This document shows positions 15,095-23,314 of a DNA stretch of 40,771 nt, piece by piece (position 1 is the stretch's first letter; each line of letters opens with the position of its first letter). The notes beneath the pieces are model-generated. The model made no database searches. It saw nothing but the letters and a program-made list of their open reading frames with translations, and was not told the DNA's origin. Position numbers and translations under genes: made by a program. The stretch is from an uncultured Ruminococcus sp. (GTDB lineage Bacteria; Bacillota; Clostridia; Oscillospirales; Ruminococcaceae), in NCBI GenBank assembly GCA_937907215.1, contig CALESG010000010.1, forward strand, positions 1 through 40,771, written 5' to 3'.

Positions 15095-16354
15095 TTATCC
15101 TCGCTTATTGCCGCAGTTTGTACAGAAATTGCCTGTATTCACAGTTCCGCATGAACAAGTCCATTCACCGTTTGCAGCAGGTTTTTTACCGCCGCAATTT
15201 GTGCAGAAATTACCTGAATTCACAGTTCCGCATGAACAAGTCCACTCGCCGTTTGCAGCCGGTTTTTTGCCGCCGCAATTTGTGCAGAAATTACCGGTAT
15301 TTGCCTGACCGCATGAACACTTCCACTCTCCTGCTGCCTTTTGAGCTGCCTGCTGCTGCATTTGCATCTGAGCCATATTATTATTAGAGGCTGCACCCAT
15401 AAATCCGCCTGCATTCTGCATACCCATGCCCATAGCCATAAATGCTTGACCAGAACCGGCAGAGTTGCTGCCTGCTGCTTCCATGCCTCTTGCAACAGAA
15501 CCCTGAACATATCCTTCTCGAATGGTAGGGTCTGAAAGCATAGCACCCTGATTACGCATGTTAATAAGCTTCTTGCTCTCTTCGTCATAACTGATGCTTG
15601 AAATACCAACAGAAGCTATCTCAATACCACGAATATTCTTCCAATCATCGTCAAGAACATCGCCCATATATTTAGCAAGCTTCATACCCTGTGACGGCAG
15701 TGTTGAAATACGTACACCATCAACTGACATCTGATTTACAGCGCTTGAAAGTGCATTCAAGAATTCAGAATTAAACTGCTCGCTTATATCCTCAAAGTTT
15801 ACACACTCTTTATTGCGTACAGTGCATTCCATATAGAATTTCATAGGATCTGAAATCTTTACAGAATATGTACCGTGGCAACGCAGGAAAAGCTCTGCAT
15901 TGTAGAAATTATCAAAATATTGAACGGCATTTCTTGTGCCGAACTTAATTCCACGTATTTCAGAAAGATTTACAAAATAAACCTGCTGAGCACTTGTCGG
16001 CTGACCGCCAAACTTAAATCTCTGGAATGTATCTTTCAATGAATCGCCAAACTGACCATTAAACATTGATGGTGCGGAAGACATAAACACTTCGTAACAG
16101 CCTGCTTCTGCTGTATAGTCAACGATCCTTCCGTCTTCGACCAAAAACATCATCTGGTTAGGACCAACGACAATCTTAGAGCCGTTTGAAATTACATTAT
16201 CATTGCCTCTTTTATTACTGCTGCGTTTATTATGTACCTGAACACCTCTGCACATAATGGTAGTAGGTCCCATTTCTGCTGCCTGAATATAGTCGAGCCA
16301 TGAATCTGCAAGCTGTCCGCCAACTGCACCTACTGCTGCTTTAATAAGTCCCAT
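15095..16354 (-). CDS. YdjI-like SPFH-domain protein with three C-terminal zinc ribbons
   Basis: The 419-residue protein has an N-terminal SPFH (virion core protein) domain of the YdjI type (about residues 1-290: LADSWLDYIQAAEMGPTTIM, GSKIVVGPNQMMFLVEDGRI). A Met/Gln/Ala-rich linker follows (about 295-340). The tail (about 343-419) consists of nearly three tandem 27-residue units, each with CSCG and FCTNCG, so each is a Cys4 zinc ribbon. Start ATG follows GGAGG at 8 bases. It is the first gene of the ydjI-ydjG-ydjH operon, with a sigma-A promoter at 16420-16448. In B. subtilis the related SPFH protein works with YdjG/YdjH and PspA at the membrane. Confidence 0.88.
   Translation of the reverse strand: MGLIKAAVGAVGGQLADSWLDYIQAAEMGPTTIMCRGVQVHNKRSSNKRGNDNVISNGSKIVVGPNQMMFLVEDGRIVDYTAEAGCYEVFMSSAPSMFNGQFGDSLKDTFQRFKFGGQPTSAQQVYFVNLSEIRGIKFGTRNAVQYFDNFYNAELFLRCHGTYSVKISDPMKFYMECTVRNKECVNFEDISEQFNSEFLNALSSAVNQMSVDGVRISTLPSQGMKLAKYMGDVLDDDWKNIRGIEIASVGISSISYDEESKKLINMRNQGAMLSDPTIREGYVQGSVARGMEAAGSNSAGSGQAFMAMGMGMQNAGGFMGAASNNNMAQMQMQQQAAQKAAGEWKCSCGQANTGNFCTNCGGKKPAANGEWTCSCGTVNSGNFCTNCGGKKPAANGEWTCSCGTVNTGNFCTNCGNKRG
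15108..15326 (-). repeat. 81-base tandem repeat encoding zinc ribbons
   Basis: Three consecutive units of 27 codons (the last one short) encode near-identical zinc ribbons at the end of the SPFH protein. They are also close at the DNA level; by eye units 2 and 3 are nearly identical, which suggests recent duplication or gene conversion. Confidence 0.85.
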
Positions 16355-16419
16355 AATAGTATCCTCCGTGAAATTAAATTTATATTTATTTGTTACACTC
16401 CAACAATAGAATATACCTT

Positions 16420-16448
16420 ATTATATCATATACATTTAACCTTTGCAA
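16420..16448 (-). promoter_or_regulatory. Sigma-A promoter of the ydjI-like operon
   Basis: On the minus strand TTGCAA (16443-16448), 17 bases, TATAAT (16420-16425). It lies about 65 bases before the ydjI-like start. Confidence 0.75.
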
Positions 16449-16525
16449 GTGTTCTTAATATTTTTATTTACAAATGTTTAAATACATCATTGCCTTAAAT
16501 AACTGTTTGTTTTTCACTATTTTCC

Positions 16526-16554
16526 TTGACATTCTTATTAAAATATGATACTCT
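16526..16554 (+). promoter_or_regulatory. Probable promoter of the 16604 lipoprotein gene
   Basis: TTGACA (16526-16531) with a 17-base spacer and the poor -10 TACTCT. The strong -35 with a weak -10 could mean an activated promoter. The intergenic stretch 16355-16603 is otherwise AT-rich and featureless. Confidence 0.5.
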
Positions 16555-16603
16555 TAAATAGCTTGATGATAAAAGAGCAAATTTTTATGAAAGGAAGTTT
16601 TTT

Positions 16604-17221
16604 ATGAAAAAACTATATCTGTGTCTTGCAGGCATCATGCTTGCAGTCACACTCGCAACCGGCTGCTCAGATAAACAACAGGAAAAGGATTATTCCGAAG
16701 CAGATCTTCCGTATGGTGCAACTATGCTTACAGACACTGAAAGCGGCAATGTCCCAATAACTTATGATAGAAGATTTATTTCTACAGATGAGGCAAAAGT
16801 ATTGTCTGACTACTTCTATGCACTGCAAACCAAAGATCCTGAGCTGCTTGATGATACCACTCTTGATCTTTATACGGATTTCGTAACAGAATCTATGTAT
16901 CAAGATATTTTAGGGCTGGACGGTCTTGTGGTAGATATGAGTGAGAAATTTACCGCTAAAGAAAATACGCCGTATACTATTGAAAGTGTAGAAATAAATA
17001 GTTTCTACACAACGGATGACGAAGAAAGTACTGACCTTGCAAATCTTTACAATATGTTAAATGAACTAAGTGGCGATGAAGCTTATGCAGCACAGCACAT
17101 ATCGGACGGCAAATATATCAATTATAACATCAGAACCGATACAGACGGAGAAGTAAAGCTTTTTGAAAACCAGGCTCTGTTTCTTATAAAAGTTGATGGT
17201 GCTTATACTATTTGCTCCTGA
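16604..17221 (+). CDS. Small lipoprotein of unknown function
   Basis: The 205-residue protein has a clear lipoprotein signal (MKKLYLCLAGIMLAV.. then LATGC, Cys21). The rest is acidic, rich in Asp, Thr and Tyr, with no motif I recognise. The segment around residues 60-85 (FISTDEAKVLSDYFYALQTK) followed by alternating strands and helices suggests an NTF2-like or similar small fold, but this is a guess. The start ATG follows AAAGGAAG. Its 3' end overlaps the end of the convergent small membrane-protein gene by 14 bases. No terminator is visible between the two convergent genes. Confidence 0.8.
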   Translation: MKKLYLCLAGIMLAVTLATGCSDKQQEKDYSEADLPYGATMLTDTESGNVPITYDRRFISTDEAKVLSDYFYALQTKDPELLDDTTLDLYTDFVTESMYQDILGLDGLVVDMSEKFTAKENTPYTIESVEINSFYTTDDEESTDLANLYNMLNELSGDEAYAAQHISDGKYINYNIRTDTDGEVKLFENQALFLIKVDGAYTICS

Positions 17222-17456
17222 TAGATTTGTTTTTATCAGAAGATAATTTGTCTTTTTTTTGCTTTTTGACTTTTTTATGATTTCTCAGTTCTTCTGGAAG
17301 TTTTTTAAGTGCTTTTCTGTAAAGCATAAAAAGAACTGCCATTGCCACTATGTACAATATTGTTGCTATTATAAAAGCTATTTTGAATTCAAGGCTTTTC
17401 GGAATATCAAAATCAAGCTGGGATTTCATAAAAACACAAAGGAAATTTTCATTCAT
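17208..17456 (-). CDS. Small single-pass membrane protein
   Basis: The ATG at 17456 is chosen because GGAGGTG lies 6 bases before it, giving 82 residues; the upstream ATG at 17480 lies before that site and is unlikely. There is one membrane helix (IAFIIATILYIVAMAVLFML, residues about 25-45) and a very basic cytoplasmic tail (many Lys/Arg, LPEELRNHKKVKKQKKDK). No family is recognised. It converges on the lipoprotein gene, with a 14-base overlap. Confidence 0.62.
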   Translation of the reverse strand: MNENFLCVFMKSQLDFDIPKSLEFKIAFIIATILYIVAMAVLFMLYRKALKKLPEELRNHKKVKKQKKDKLSSDKNKSIRSK

Positions 17457-17594
17457 TAGATACACCTCCGGAAAATGCATAAAGTTTATAAAATTTTATA
17501 TTTACGTTTTATATATGATTAGTATAATTCCGGATGATCAGTATGTCAAGTACAAAAACATAAAAAATGATTTATGTAATTTTTGTGAAAATAC

Positions 17595-17623
17595 TTGCAA
17601 GTTTTATTGCAGTATGATATAAT
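17595..17623 (+). promoter_or_regulatory. Sigma-A promoter of the YfhO gene
   Basis: TTGCAA (17595-17600), 17-base spacer, TATAAT (17618-17623). In the leader AGACAGAAT and ATTCTGTCT (about 17641-17675) form a perfect 9-base stem without a T tail. It may be a 5' stabilising hairpin. Confidence 0.75.
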
Positions 17624-17706
17624 GTTACTTAAGTATTTCCTGAGACAGAATCACTGTTTTAAGGATAATTCTGTCTAAAAAAGGAATAAATTTTTAGGAG
17701 GTAAAA

Positions 17707-20700
17707 ATGGCAACAACATCATCAAAAGCCGGCTCTGCTCCGGCGTTGCCAAAGGTGAGATTCTCCAAAGCCGGCATTGCAGGCGGAATCAGACACTGGA
17801 TCTATGATAAGCGATTCTATTTTGTCGCTTTTTTAATTCCGGTAGTTCTGACTTATATTGCATATGCTATCTTCGGTATTGCACCTTTTGGTGACCATTC
17901 CGTTCTCTGTCTTGACTTGAACGGACAATACGTTTATTACTTTGAAGCTATCCGTGACGCTTTCTGGGGTGACGGAAGCATATTCTACGACTGGTCAAGA
18001 AATCTGTCGGGCAACTTTATGGGCATTATAGGCTACTATCTTGCCAGTCCATTCACTCTTATAGTTATACTTCTTCCAGAAAGTATGCTTATAACAAGCC
18101 TTCTCATCATGCAGCTTTCAAAGCTTGGTGCAGCAGCAATAACTTTCTGCTACTTCCTTCGCAGACGCAGAGGCATGGGGGAAGTTCCATCCCTGATTTT
18201 CTCAACTCTCTATTCAATGATGGCTTATGCTGTTATTCAGCTTATTGACCCAATGTGGATAGATGGTCTTGTATTCCTTCCGCTCATAATGGCAGGTATG
18301 GAATATCTTATTGATGACGGCAGACGACTTAACTATATAATTCCGCTTGGACTTATGTTTGTAGCTAACTTCTATATTGGCTATATGATCGCATTCTTCT
18401 GCATCATCTACTTCATTTTCTACACATTCTTTGGTTCAGAATCAAAGAAACTGGACGGCATGGGCAAATTAAGTGCTGTAGGACGTTTTGCTTACTCTTC
18501 TGTAGTAGGCGGATTGCTGGCAGCGGCAATGATACTGCCGGTGTATTTCGCACTTCAGCAAGGTAAATTCGAATTTACAGACCCTGACTACAGCTTCCAG
18601 ACACAGTTTGAACTGGTTGACCTCTTCCCACAGCTTCTGCCGGCACAATACGACTCTGTAAACGTACAGGGCAGCCCGGAGATATATTGTGGAACGCTGA
18701 CATTGTTCCTGCTGCCGCTGTTCTATATAAACAAGAACATTGATCTAAAGAAGAAACTGGGATATACTTTCCTGCTCATATGTATGGTGCTTAGTATGTA
18801 TATCAAGCCGGTCGATATGATGTGGCATGGCGGACAAGTTCCAAACTGGCTGCCTTATCGTTATTCTTTCCTTGTTTCATTTGTACTGCTGAATATGGCA
18901 GCTGTTGCATTCAAGAACTTAAAGGGTGTATCCATAGGCAAGCTTACTACTGAGTTCGTTGTAATGCTTATAGGAATGCTTTTCCTTGTACGTATCAATT
19001 ATGAGCATATAGACCTTAAGAAAAGTATATGGGTCGCTATAGTATTTATGCTCGTTCATCTTGTGCTTATTTATATTCTCAACAACGGCAAGGCTGGCAG
19101 AACACGTGCTATGAATACAGCCATTACACTCTCCATGCTTTTATTTGTATCAGGAGAAGCCACTTACAACGCAGTTGACTCAATGAATAAGATCCACAAG
19201 GAAGTTGCATATTCCGGCGGAGATTACTACAATAACTTCGTTCATAACGGACGTTCTATTGTAGATGAACTGGAAAAGTATGACAATGGTCTTTATCGTG
19301 CAGAAAAGACATACTGGAGATGCGTAAATGATAATGACGCTCTCGGTCTTAGAGGTATTTCTCACTCAAGCTCTGTTATGAATACAAAGATAATCAACTT
19401 TATCGAAACAATGGGTTACTGCACACACAGCTATTATACACGCTACAACGGCAACTCTGATATTGCAGACTCACTGCTGGGCATCAAGTATGTTCTTCAT
19501 CAGGAATCTGAAACCGGTCAGGACAACACCGGAACTAATTATCTTAATCCAAACTATGTTCCGATCAATGATGGTTACAGCTATGTAAATCACAATAATG
19601 TAAATCAAACTGTAAAGATCTATGAAAACCCTAATGCACTCTCAATCGGATATATGGCAGATAACAGGATCACCAAGATAGATCATCTTGGCAATGACAA
19701 TCCTTTCAACAGCCAGAATATATTCATGAGTACACTTGCCGGTCAAACTGAATTTGATGCTTCAAATGCTATAGTAAACCATGCACAGTACTACACACCT
19801 ATCGATGTAGGAGAACCTATTATAAACAACATTACTGTTTCCGACTACAATGTTGAAAGCCGACTTAAGCTTTATACAGCCGGCGAAGGCGACCCGACTA
19901 TCAACTTCAATTTCACTGTTCCGGATGACAAGCCTATTTATATTTACTTCAAGACAGAAAACCAGAAGTCTGTAAACCTCTGGCTTGGTGAATGGAGCGA
20001 TGAACTTCAGGATTATGATTACAGCGACCACGATCGTTATGGATTCTTCAGCTCATACTTCGAAGGCGATAACTACACAATGATGCGTCTTGGCAGCTTT
20101 GAACCGGGTAAGAAAATCAGCCTGCGTGTAACAGTTGCTAATGAATACACTATTGTACGTGACTTCTTCTTCTATAGCTTTGATGAAGATCTTTTCCAGC
20201 GTGATATTGATACTCTCAAGGCAAATCAGATGAATATTGAAGAATATGACGAAAACTATATCAAGGGTACTGTAACAGCATCCGAAGGTCAGATCCTTAT
20301 GACATCTATTCCATGGGAAGAAACAGGTTCTTCACTTGAACAGTCATTCCTTAAGCTTCCTTGGGAAGGAACATGGCGAGTAAAGGTTGACGGCAAAACT
20401 GTAAAACCTACAGAAATTATCAAGGCATTTGTGGGTGTAGAGCTTTCAGCAGGTACTCATACAGTTGAATTTAAGTATGTATCACCGGGCTGGTATACTG
20501 GTGTTATACTTGTGATAATTGCTATAGCACTGATGGTAATCTTCCACAGACAAGATCGCCGTAAAAATAAAGTGCTTATCGCTTCCATAAAGGCAAGACA
20601 TAAAGCTGCCGCTGAATGGAATGGTCCGGTAGTTCTTATCCCTCTTAAGAGTGAGATAAAGGAACTTGAGATGGCTGAAAAGCAAAAAGCAATGCCAAAA

Positions 20701-20805
20701 AAGAATGCTAACAGCACTGTAAAGACAAATTCTGATGAGAAGAACATTTCAAATGCTCCTGATAACTCAGACAATTCAGATAAGTCCGAAAATGCAAACG
20801 GCTAA
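17707..20805 (+). CDS. YfhO-family large membrane protein (GT-C fold glycosyltransferase)
   Basis: The 1032-residue protein belongs to the bacterial YfhO family, membrane glycosyltransferases of the GT-C fold; B. subtilis YfhO glycosylates lipoteichoic acid. About 12 membrane helices fill residues 30-480. A large outer domain follows (about 485-935: YNAVDSMNKIHKEVAYSGGDYY.. to AGTHTVEFKYVSPGW). A last helix (GVILVIIAIALMVIF) leads to a charged cytoplasmic tail rich in Lys, Asn and Ser. FGDHSVLCLDLNGQYVYYFE in the first outer loop is the typical family motif with its acidic residues. Start ATG follows AGGAGG. Codons end in C and in AAG more often than in neighbouring genes, suggesting high expression. 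Acceptor and sugar are not known here. Confidence 0.88.
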   Translation: MATTSSKAGSAPALPKVRFSKAGIAGGIRHWIYDKRFYFVAFLIPVVLTYIAYAIFGIAPFGDHSVLCLDLNGQYVYYFEAIRDAFWGDGSIFYDWSRNLSGNFMGIIGYYLASPFTLIVILLPESMLITSLLIMQLSKLGAAAITFCYFLRRRRGMGEVPSLIFSTLYSMMAYAVIQLIDPMWIDGLVFLPLIMAGMEYLIDDGRRLNYIIPLGLMFVANFYIGYMIAFFCIIYFIFYTFFGSESKKLDGMGKLSAVGRFAYSSVVGGLLAAAMILPVYFALQQGKFEFTDPDYSFQTQFELVDLFPQLLPAQYDSVNVQGSPEIYCGTLTLFLLPLFYINKNIDLKKKLGYTFLLICMVLSMYIKPVDMMWHGGQVPNWLPYRYSFLVSFVLLNMAAVAFKNLKGVSIGKLTTEFVVMLIGMLFLVRINYEHIDLKKSIWVAIVFMLVHLVLIYILNNGKAGRTRAMNTAITLSMLLFVSGEATYNAVDSMNKIHKEVAYSGGDYYNNFVHNGRSIVDELEKYDNGLYRAEKTYWRCVNDNDALGLRGISHSSSVMNTKIINFIETMGYCTHSYYTRYNGNSDIADSLLGIKYVLHQESETGQDNTGTNYLNPNYVPINDGYSYVNHNNVNQTVKIYENPNALSIGYMADNRITKIDHLGNDNPFNSQNIFMSTLAGQTEFDASNAIVNHAQYYTPIDVGEPIINNITVSDYNVESRLKLYTAGEGDPTINFNFTVPDDKPIYIYFKTENQKSVNLWLGEWSDELQDYDYSDHDRYGFFSSYFEGDNYTMMRLGSFEPGKKISLRVTVANEYTIVRDFFFYSFDEDLFQRDIDTLKANQMNIEEYDENYIKGTVTASEGQILMTSIPWEETGSSLEQSFLKLPWEGTWRVKVDGKTVKPTEIIKAFVGVELSAGTHTVEFKYVSPGWYTGVILVIIAIALMVIFHRQDRRKNKVLIASIKARHKAAAEWNGPVVLIPLKSEIKELEMAEKQKAMPKKNANSTVKTNSDEKNISNAPDNSDNSDKSENANG

Positions 20806-20850
20806 ATTTTGACAGCAAATATTTCTAGCCAAAATAAAATATAATAAACT

Positions 20851-20899
20851 TTCCGTACTGTATTACTGCATCAAATGCAAATACAGTACGGATTTTTTT
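20851..20899 (+). terminator. Terminator after the YfhO gene
   Basis: CCGTACTGTATT and AATACAGTACGG form a 12-base stem around a 14-base loop, followed by eight T. Confidence 0.93.
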
Positions 20900-20966
20900 T
20901 ATGCATTTATAAATCCGGAAGTAAAAATCTCTGCTCTGCTAATTACTCAAAACGAAAAAAATACTA

Positions 20967-20995
20967 TTGACATATTACTCAAAATGAGTTATACT
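20967..20995 (+). promoter_or_regulatory. Promoter with palindromic operator in its spacer
   Basis: TTGACA (20967-20972), a 17-base spacer and TATACT (20990-20995). The spacer ends in ACTCAAAATGAGT (20977-20989), arms ACTCA/TGAGT. A related half, TACTCAAAACGA, lies just upstream (20944-20955), and TACTCATTTTGA lies at 21286-21297. A repressor dimer bound here would block the promoter. Confidence 0.7.
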
Positions 20996-21032
20996 AATAA
21001 TAGGTAAACAAATATTTTTTTGCAGCGTTTTT

Positions 21033-21195
21033 AGAACCTGTCTTCATAAGATCAGTGTGCGGATTTTCGAGCATAATTTTGCTGATTATAAGAAAAAAAT
21101 TCGCAGGCATACTGACGTATAGCAAGGATTTTTGACGCAGTAAGCGGCAAAATTTGCTGAAAAGACGTGTACTGCATCTTGTGAAGACAGGTTCT
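21033..21195. mobile_element. Repeat B, full copy with 20-base inverted ends
   Basis: AGAACCTGTCTTCATAAGAT (21033-21052) and its inverted partner at 21176-21195 match at 19 of 20 positions. The 163-base unit has no coding frame, so it may be a MITE or a structured leader RNA. Parts of the same end sequence occur alone at 33270, 35110 and 5137. Confidence 0.6.
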
Positions 21196-21338
21196 CATAT
21201 TGCAATATGCATATTTCACTGAAACAGCGTGCGTTATGAACACAAGTTCTCAAATTATAAATATGAATATTAAACCGCTGCATCTACTCATTTTGAAGAA
21301 ACACGATGAACTGACAAATGGAAAGGAGCAGAATTTTT

Positions 21339-21548
21339 ATGAAACCTATGACAATGCAGGAACTAATAGAAGACTATAGGATAAGCTGTAATCTCTTAAC
21401 GGAAAGAATCGAATCCATAAACAAACAGCTTAAGGTTTTTGTGCCGCCGGAGAAATACAGTGAGCTTTCGCATCGAAGACGTACACTGAGAGAAGAACGC
21501 CTTGAAATTCTGCATACTATAGAAAATCTTCAGGAGCATTGCAGATGA
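21339..21548 (+). CDS. Small coiled-coil protein upstream of a sigma-4-like gene
   Basis: ATG 21339 is used because AAAGGAG lies 10 bases before it, giving 69 residues; the ATG at 21318 is inside the ribosome-site region. The sequence is charged and helical, with a likely coiled coil over most of its length (EDYRISCNLLTERIESINKQ then LSHRRRTLREERLEILHTIE). It overlaps the next gene by 4 bases (ATGA), so the two are probably co-translated and may bind each other. Such pairs of a short helical protein and a sigma-region-4-like protein also occur in clostridial phage and mobile regions. Function unknown. Confidence 0.72.
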   Translation: MKPMTMQELIEDYRISCNLLTERIESINKQLKVFVPPEKYSELSHRRRTLREERLEILHTIENLQEHCR

Positions 21549-21826
21549 AAAGATGTACGATTTATGATTCACTTAAAATTACGCCCTTCGAAGACCATGA
21601 CGAAGAAAAAAACTGGCAGGGAAAAGCTGCTGAATTATTAAAAGTTTTAATTTCGTCCAGACTTACACGAAGACAAAAGCAAGTAATTGTGCTATACTAT
21701 TATAAAGGAATGAAACAGCGTGATATTGCAAAAAAGCTTAACATTTCAGAATCCGCTGTTTCTCATGCAAAAACAACCGCTTTAAAAAGAATCAAATTTT
21801 ATATGGAATTTTTAAGAGGTAAATAA
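21545..21826 (+). CDS. Minimal sigma-70 region 4-like helix-turn-helix protein
   Basis: The 93-residue protein is little more than one sigma region 4 domain (residues about 38-85: LTRRQKQVIVLYYYKGMKQR, DIAKKLNISESAVSHAKTTA, LKRIK). There is no region 2, so it cannot melt a -10 element alone. It might act as a -35-binding regulator, with a partner supplying the rest, or as a DNA-binding repressor or activator. It starts inside the stop of the coiled-coil gene and ends 2 bases before the decarboxylase start. The operon has a palindrome in its promoter that this protein could bind. Confidence 0.8.
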   Translation: MKRCTIYDSLKITPFEDHDEEKNWQGKAAELLKVLISSRLTRRQKQVIVLYYYKGMKQRDIAKKLNISESAVSHAKTTALKRIKFYMEFLRGK

Positions 21827-21828
21827 TT

Positions 21829-23187
21829 ATGGAAACACCTATATACGACTTTTTAAAAGAATACTCAAAGAAAGATCCGCTAAGAATGCATATGCCCGGT
21901 CATAAAGGATATGCACCTGAAAATATTCTGGATAATAATAATCTTAACGCTCTATATTCGCTTGATATTACAGAAATTCATGGAGCAGACAGTTTGTTTG
22001 AAGCCGATGGAATTATTAAAAAAAGCGAAGAAAATGCAGCAAGGCTCTATAACTCTGCTGAAACAGTATATTCATGCGGCGGCTCTACGCTCTGCATACA
22101 GGCAATGCTTTGTCTGATGAAACAAGAAAACAGACGTGTAATTGCAGGACGAACTGTACATAAAGCTTTTCTAAATGCCTGCATACTTCTTGATCTTAAT
22201 ATCACATGGGTTTACCCTAAAGAAGAAAACGGTATTCTTTCAGGGAAATATGACATTGCTGACTTTGAAAAAGCTTTGGCAGATGCAGACGGCAAGTCTT
22301 GCTGTGTGTATATCACCTCTCCGGATTATATGGGAAATATAGCTGATATTAAATCTCTGTCTGAGATAAGCCATAAGTACAACGCACCTCTTCTTGTTGA
22401 CAATGCACACGGTGCAAACCTTGCATTTACACCGGATAATCTTCACCCAATGACACTAGGTGCTGATTTGTGCTGTGATTCTGCTCATAAAATGCTTCCA
22501 TGCATTACCGGCTGTGCATATCTGCATACATCAAATGAAAAATATAAAGGCAGACTAAAAAGTGCTATGAATATGTTTGGCTCAACAAGTCCGTCATATC
22601 TTATGCTTATGTCACTTGACCTATGCAATAGATTCCTTGCAGAAAACGCACGGGAAAATATTGCAGAAATTTATAAAGCAACTATAAATATGAAAAAGCG
22701 ACTGTTTGAAAAATATAATTATATATTCGGCAGCGGACAGGAGATTTTACATATCGTTATTGATACGGCAAAAATGGAAATTTGCGGAAATGAACTTGCA
22801 GAAAAACTTGAAAGCTTAGGCTGTTATCCGGAGTATTCTGGAAATGATGCTGTTATCTTATTGCTGTCCGCTTCTCAAAAAGCGGCAGATATTTTGAGTT
22901 TGGAAAAGATTCTGGAAAAATGTATGCCAATCAAAAAAGTAAAGCGGACAAAAATAAATCCGCCATCATTTCCAAAACCCGATGCGGTAATGGATATACG
23001 CAGTGCGGCTCTATGCTCAAGTGAAATTATAAAAATTGAAAATTCCATCAGCAGAATATGTGCAGATGTAAAAGTTCCTTGTCCGCCAGCAATACCAATT
23101 GTAATAAGCGGTGAACTGATAGACAAAAAAGCAGTAGATACAATGAGATTTTACGGCATAAAAGAAGTGGCTGTTGTATCGGAATAA
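21829..23187 (+). CDS. Orn/Lys/Arg decarboxylase-family PLP enzyme
   Basis: This fold-type I PLP enzyme is related to Gram-positive arginine/lysine decarboxylases of the SpeA/YaaO type. The N-terminal motif MHMPGHKG, the glycine/serine phosphate pocket SCGGSTLCIQA, the aspartate in LLVDNAHGA and the PLP lysine in SAHKMLPCITG are all present. At 452 residues it is shorter than the typical 480-490, the C-terminal domain being trimmed. Substrate (Arg, Lys or Orn) cannot be read from sequence. If active it would feed polyamine synthesis. Start ATG follows GAGG at 9 bases. It is the last gene of the three-gene operon behind the operator-bearing promoter. Confidence 0.88.
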   Translation: METPIYDFLKEYSKKDPLRMHMPGHKGYAPENILDNNNLNALYSLDITEIHGADSLFEADGIIKKSEENAARLYNSAETVYSCGGSTLCIQAMLCLMKQENRRVIAGRTVHKAFLNACILLDLNITWVYPKEENGILSGKYDIADFEKALADADGKSCCVYITSPDYMGNIADIKSLSEISHKYNAPLLVDNAHGANLAFTPDNLHPMTLGADLCCDSAHKMLPCITGCAYLHTSNEKYKGRLKSAMNMFGSTSPSYLMLMSLDLCNRFLAENARENIAEIYKATINMKKRLFEKYNYIFGSGQEILHIVIDTAKMEICGNELAEKLESLGCYPEYSGNDAVILLLSASQKAADILSLEKILEKCMPIKKVKRTKINPPSFPKPDAVMDIRSAALCSSEIIKIENSISRICADVKVPCPPAIPIVISGELIDKKAVDTMRFYGIKEVAVVSE

Positions 23188-23244
23188 ATATTTTAACTTG
23201 ATTCACTTTGAACCAGCAAAATAAATCTTTTGTCTGCGAAAAGC

Positions 23245-23273
23245 TTGACACCTCGCTGCTACTTTGATATAAT
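23245..23273 (+). promoter_or_regulatory. Perfect consensus sigma-A promoter of the polysaccharide cluster
   Basis: TTGACA (23245-23250), exactly 17 bases, TATAAT (23268-23273). It starts transcription near 23280, about 35 bases before the sugar transferase ATG. Confidence 0.9.
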
Positions 23274-23314
23274 ATTTTATATATAAATTGATAACAAGGC
23301 TGGTAGATATTATT

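Larger units (their letters stand above)
20806..21338 (+). other. Gene-free region: terminator, promoter and structured leader
   Basis: After the YfhO terminator come the operator-bearing promoter and a leader of about 335 bases. The leader is enclosed by TGCAGCG (21021-21027) and CGCTGCA (21276-21282). Inside lies repeat B (21033-21195) and the self-complementary CATATTGCAATATG (about 21197-21210). I see no coding frame and no known riboswitch motif. Confidence 0.6.

Noticed and set aside
15013..15387. A 124-residue plus-strand frame with repeats
   Set aside because: It is a shadow of the 81-base tandem repeat of the SPFH gene on the minus strand.
21339..21826. Prophage remnant, because of the coiled-coil and sigma-4-like genes
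   Set aside because: No integrase, phage structural gene or attachment site is near, and the genes are tightly joined to a metabolic enzyme.
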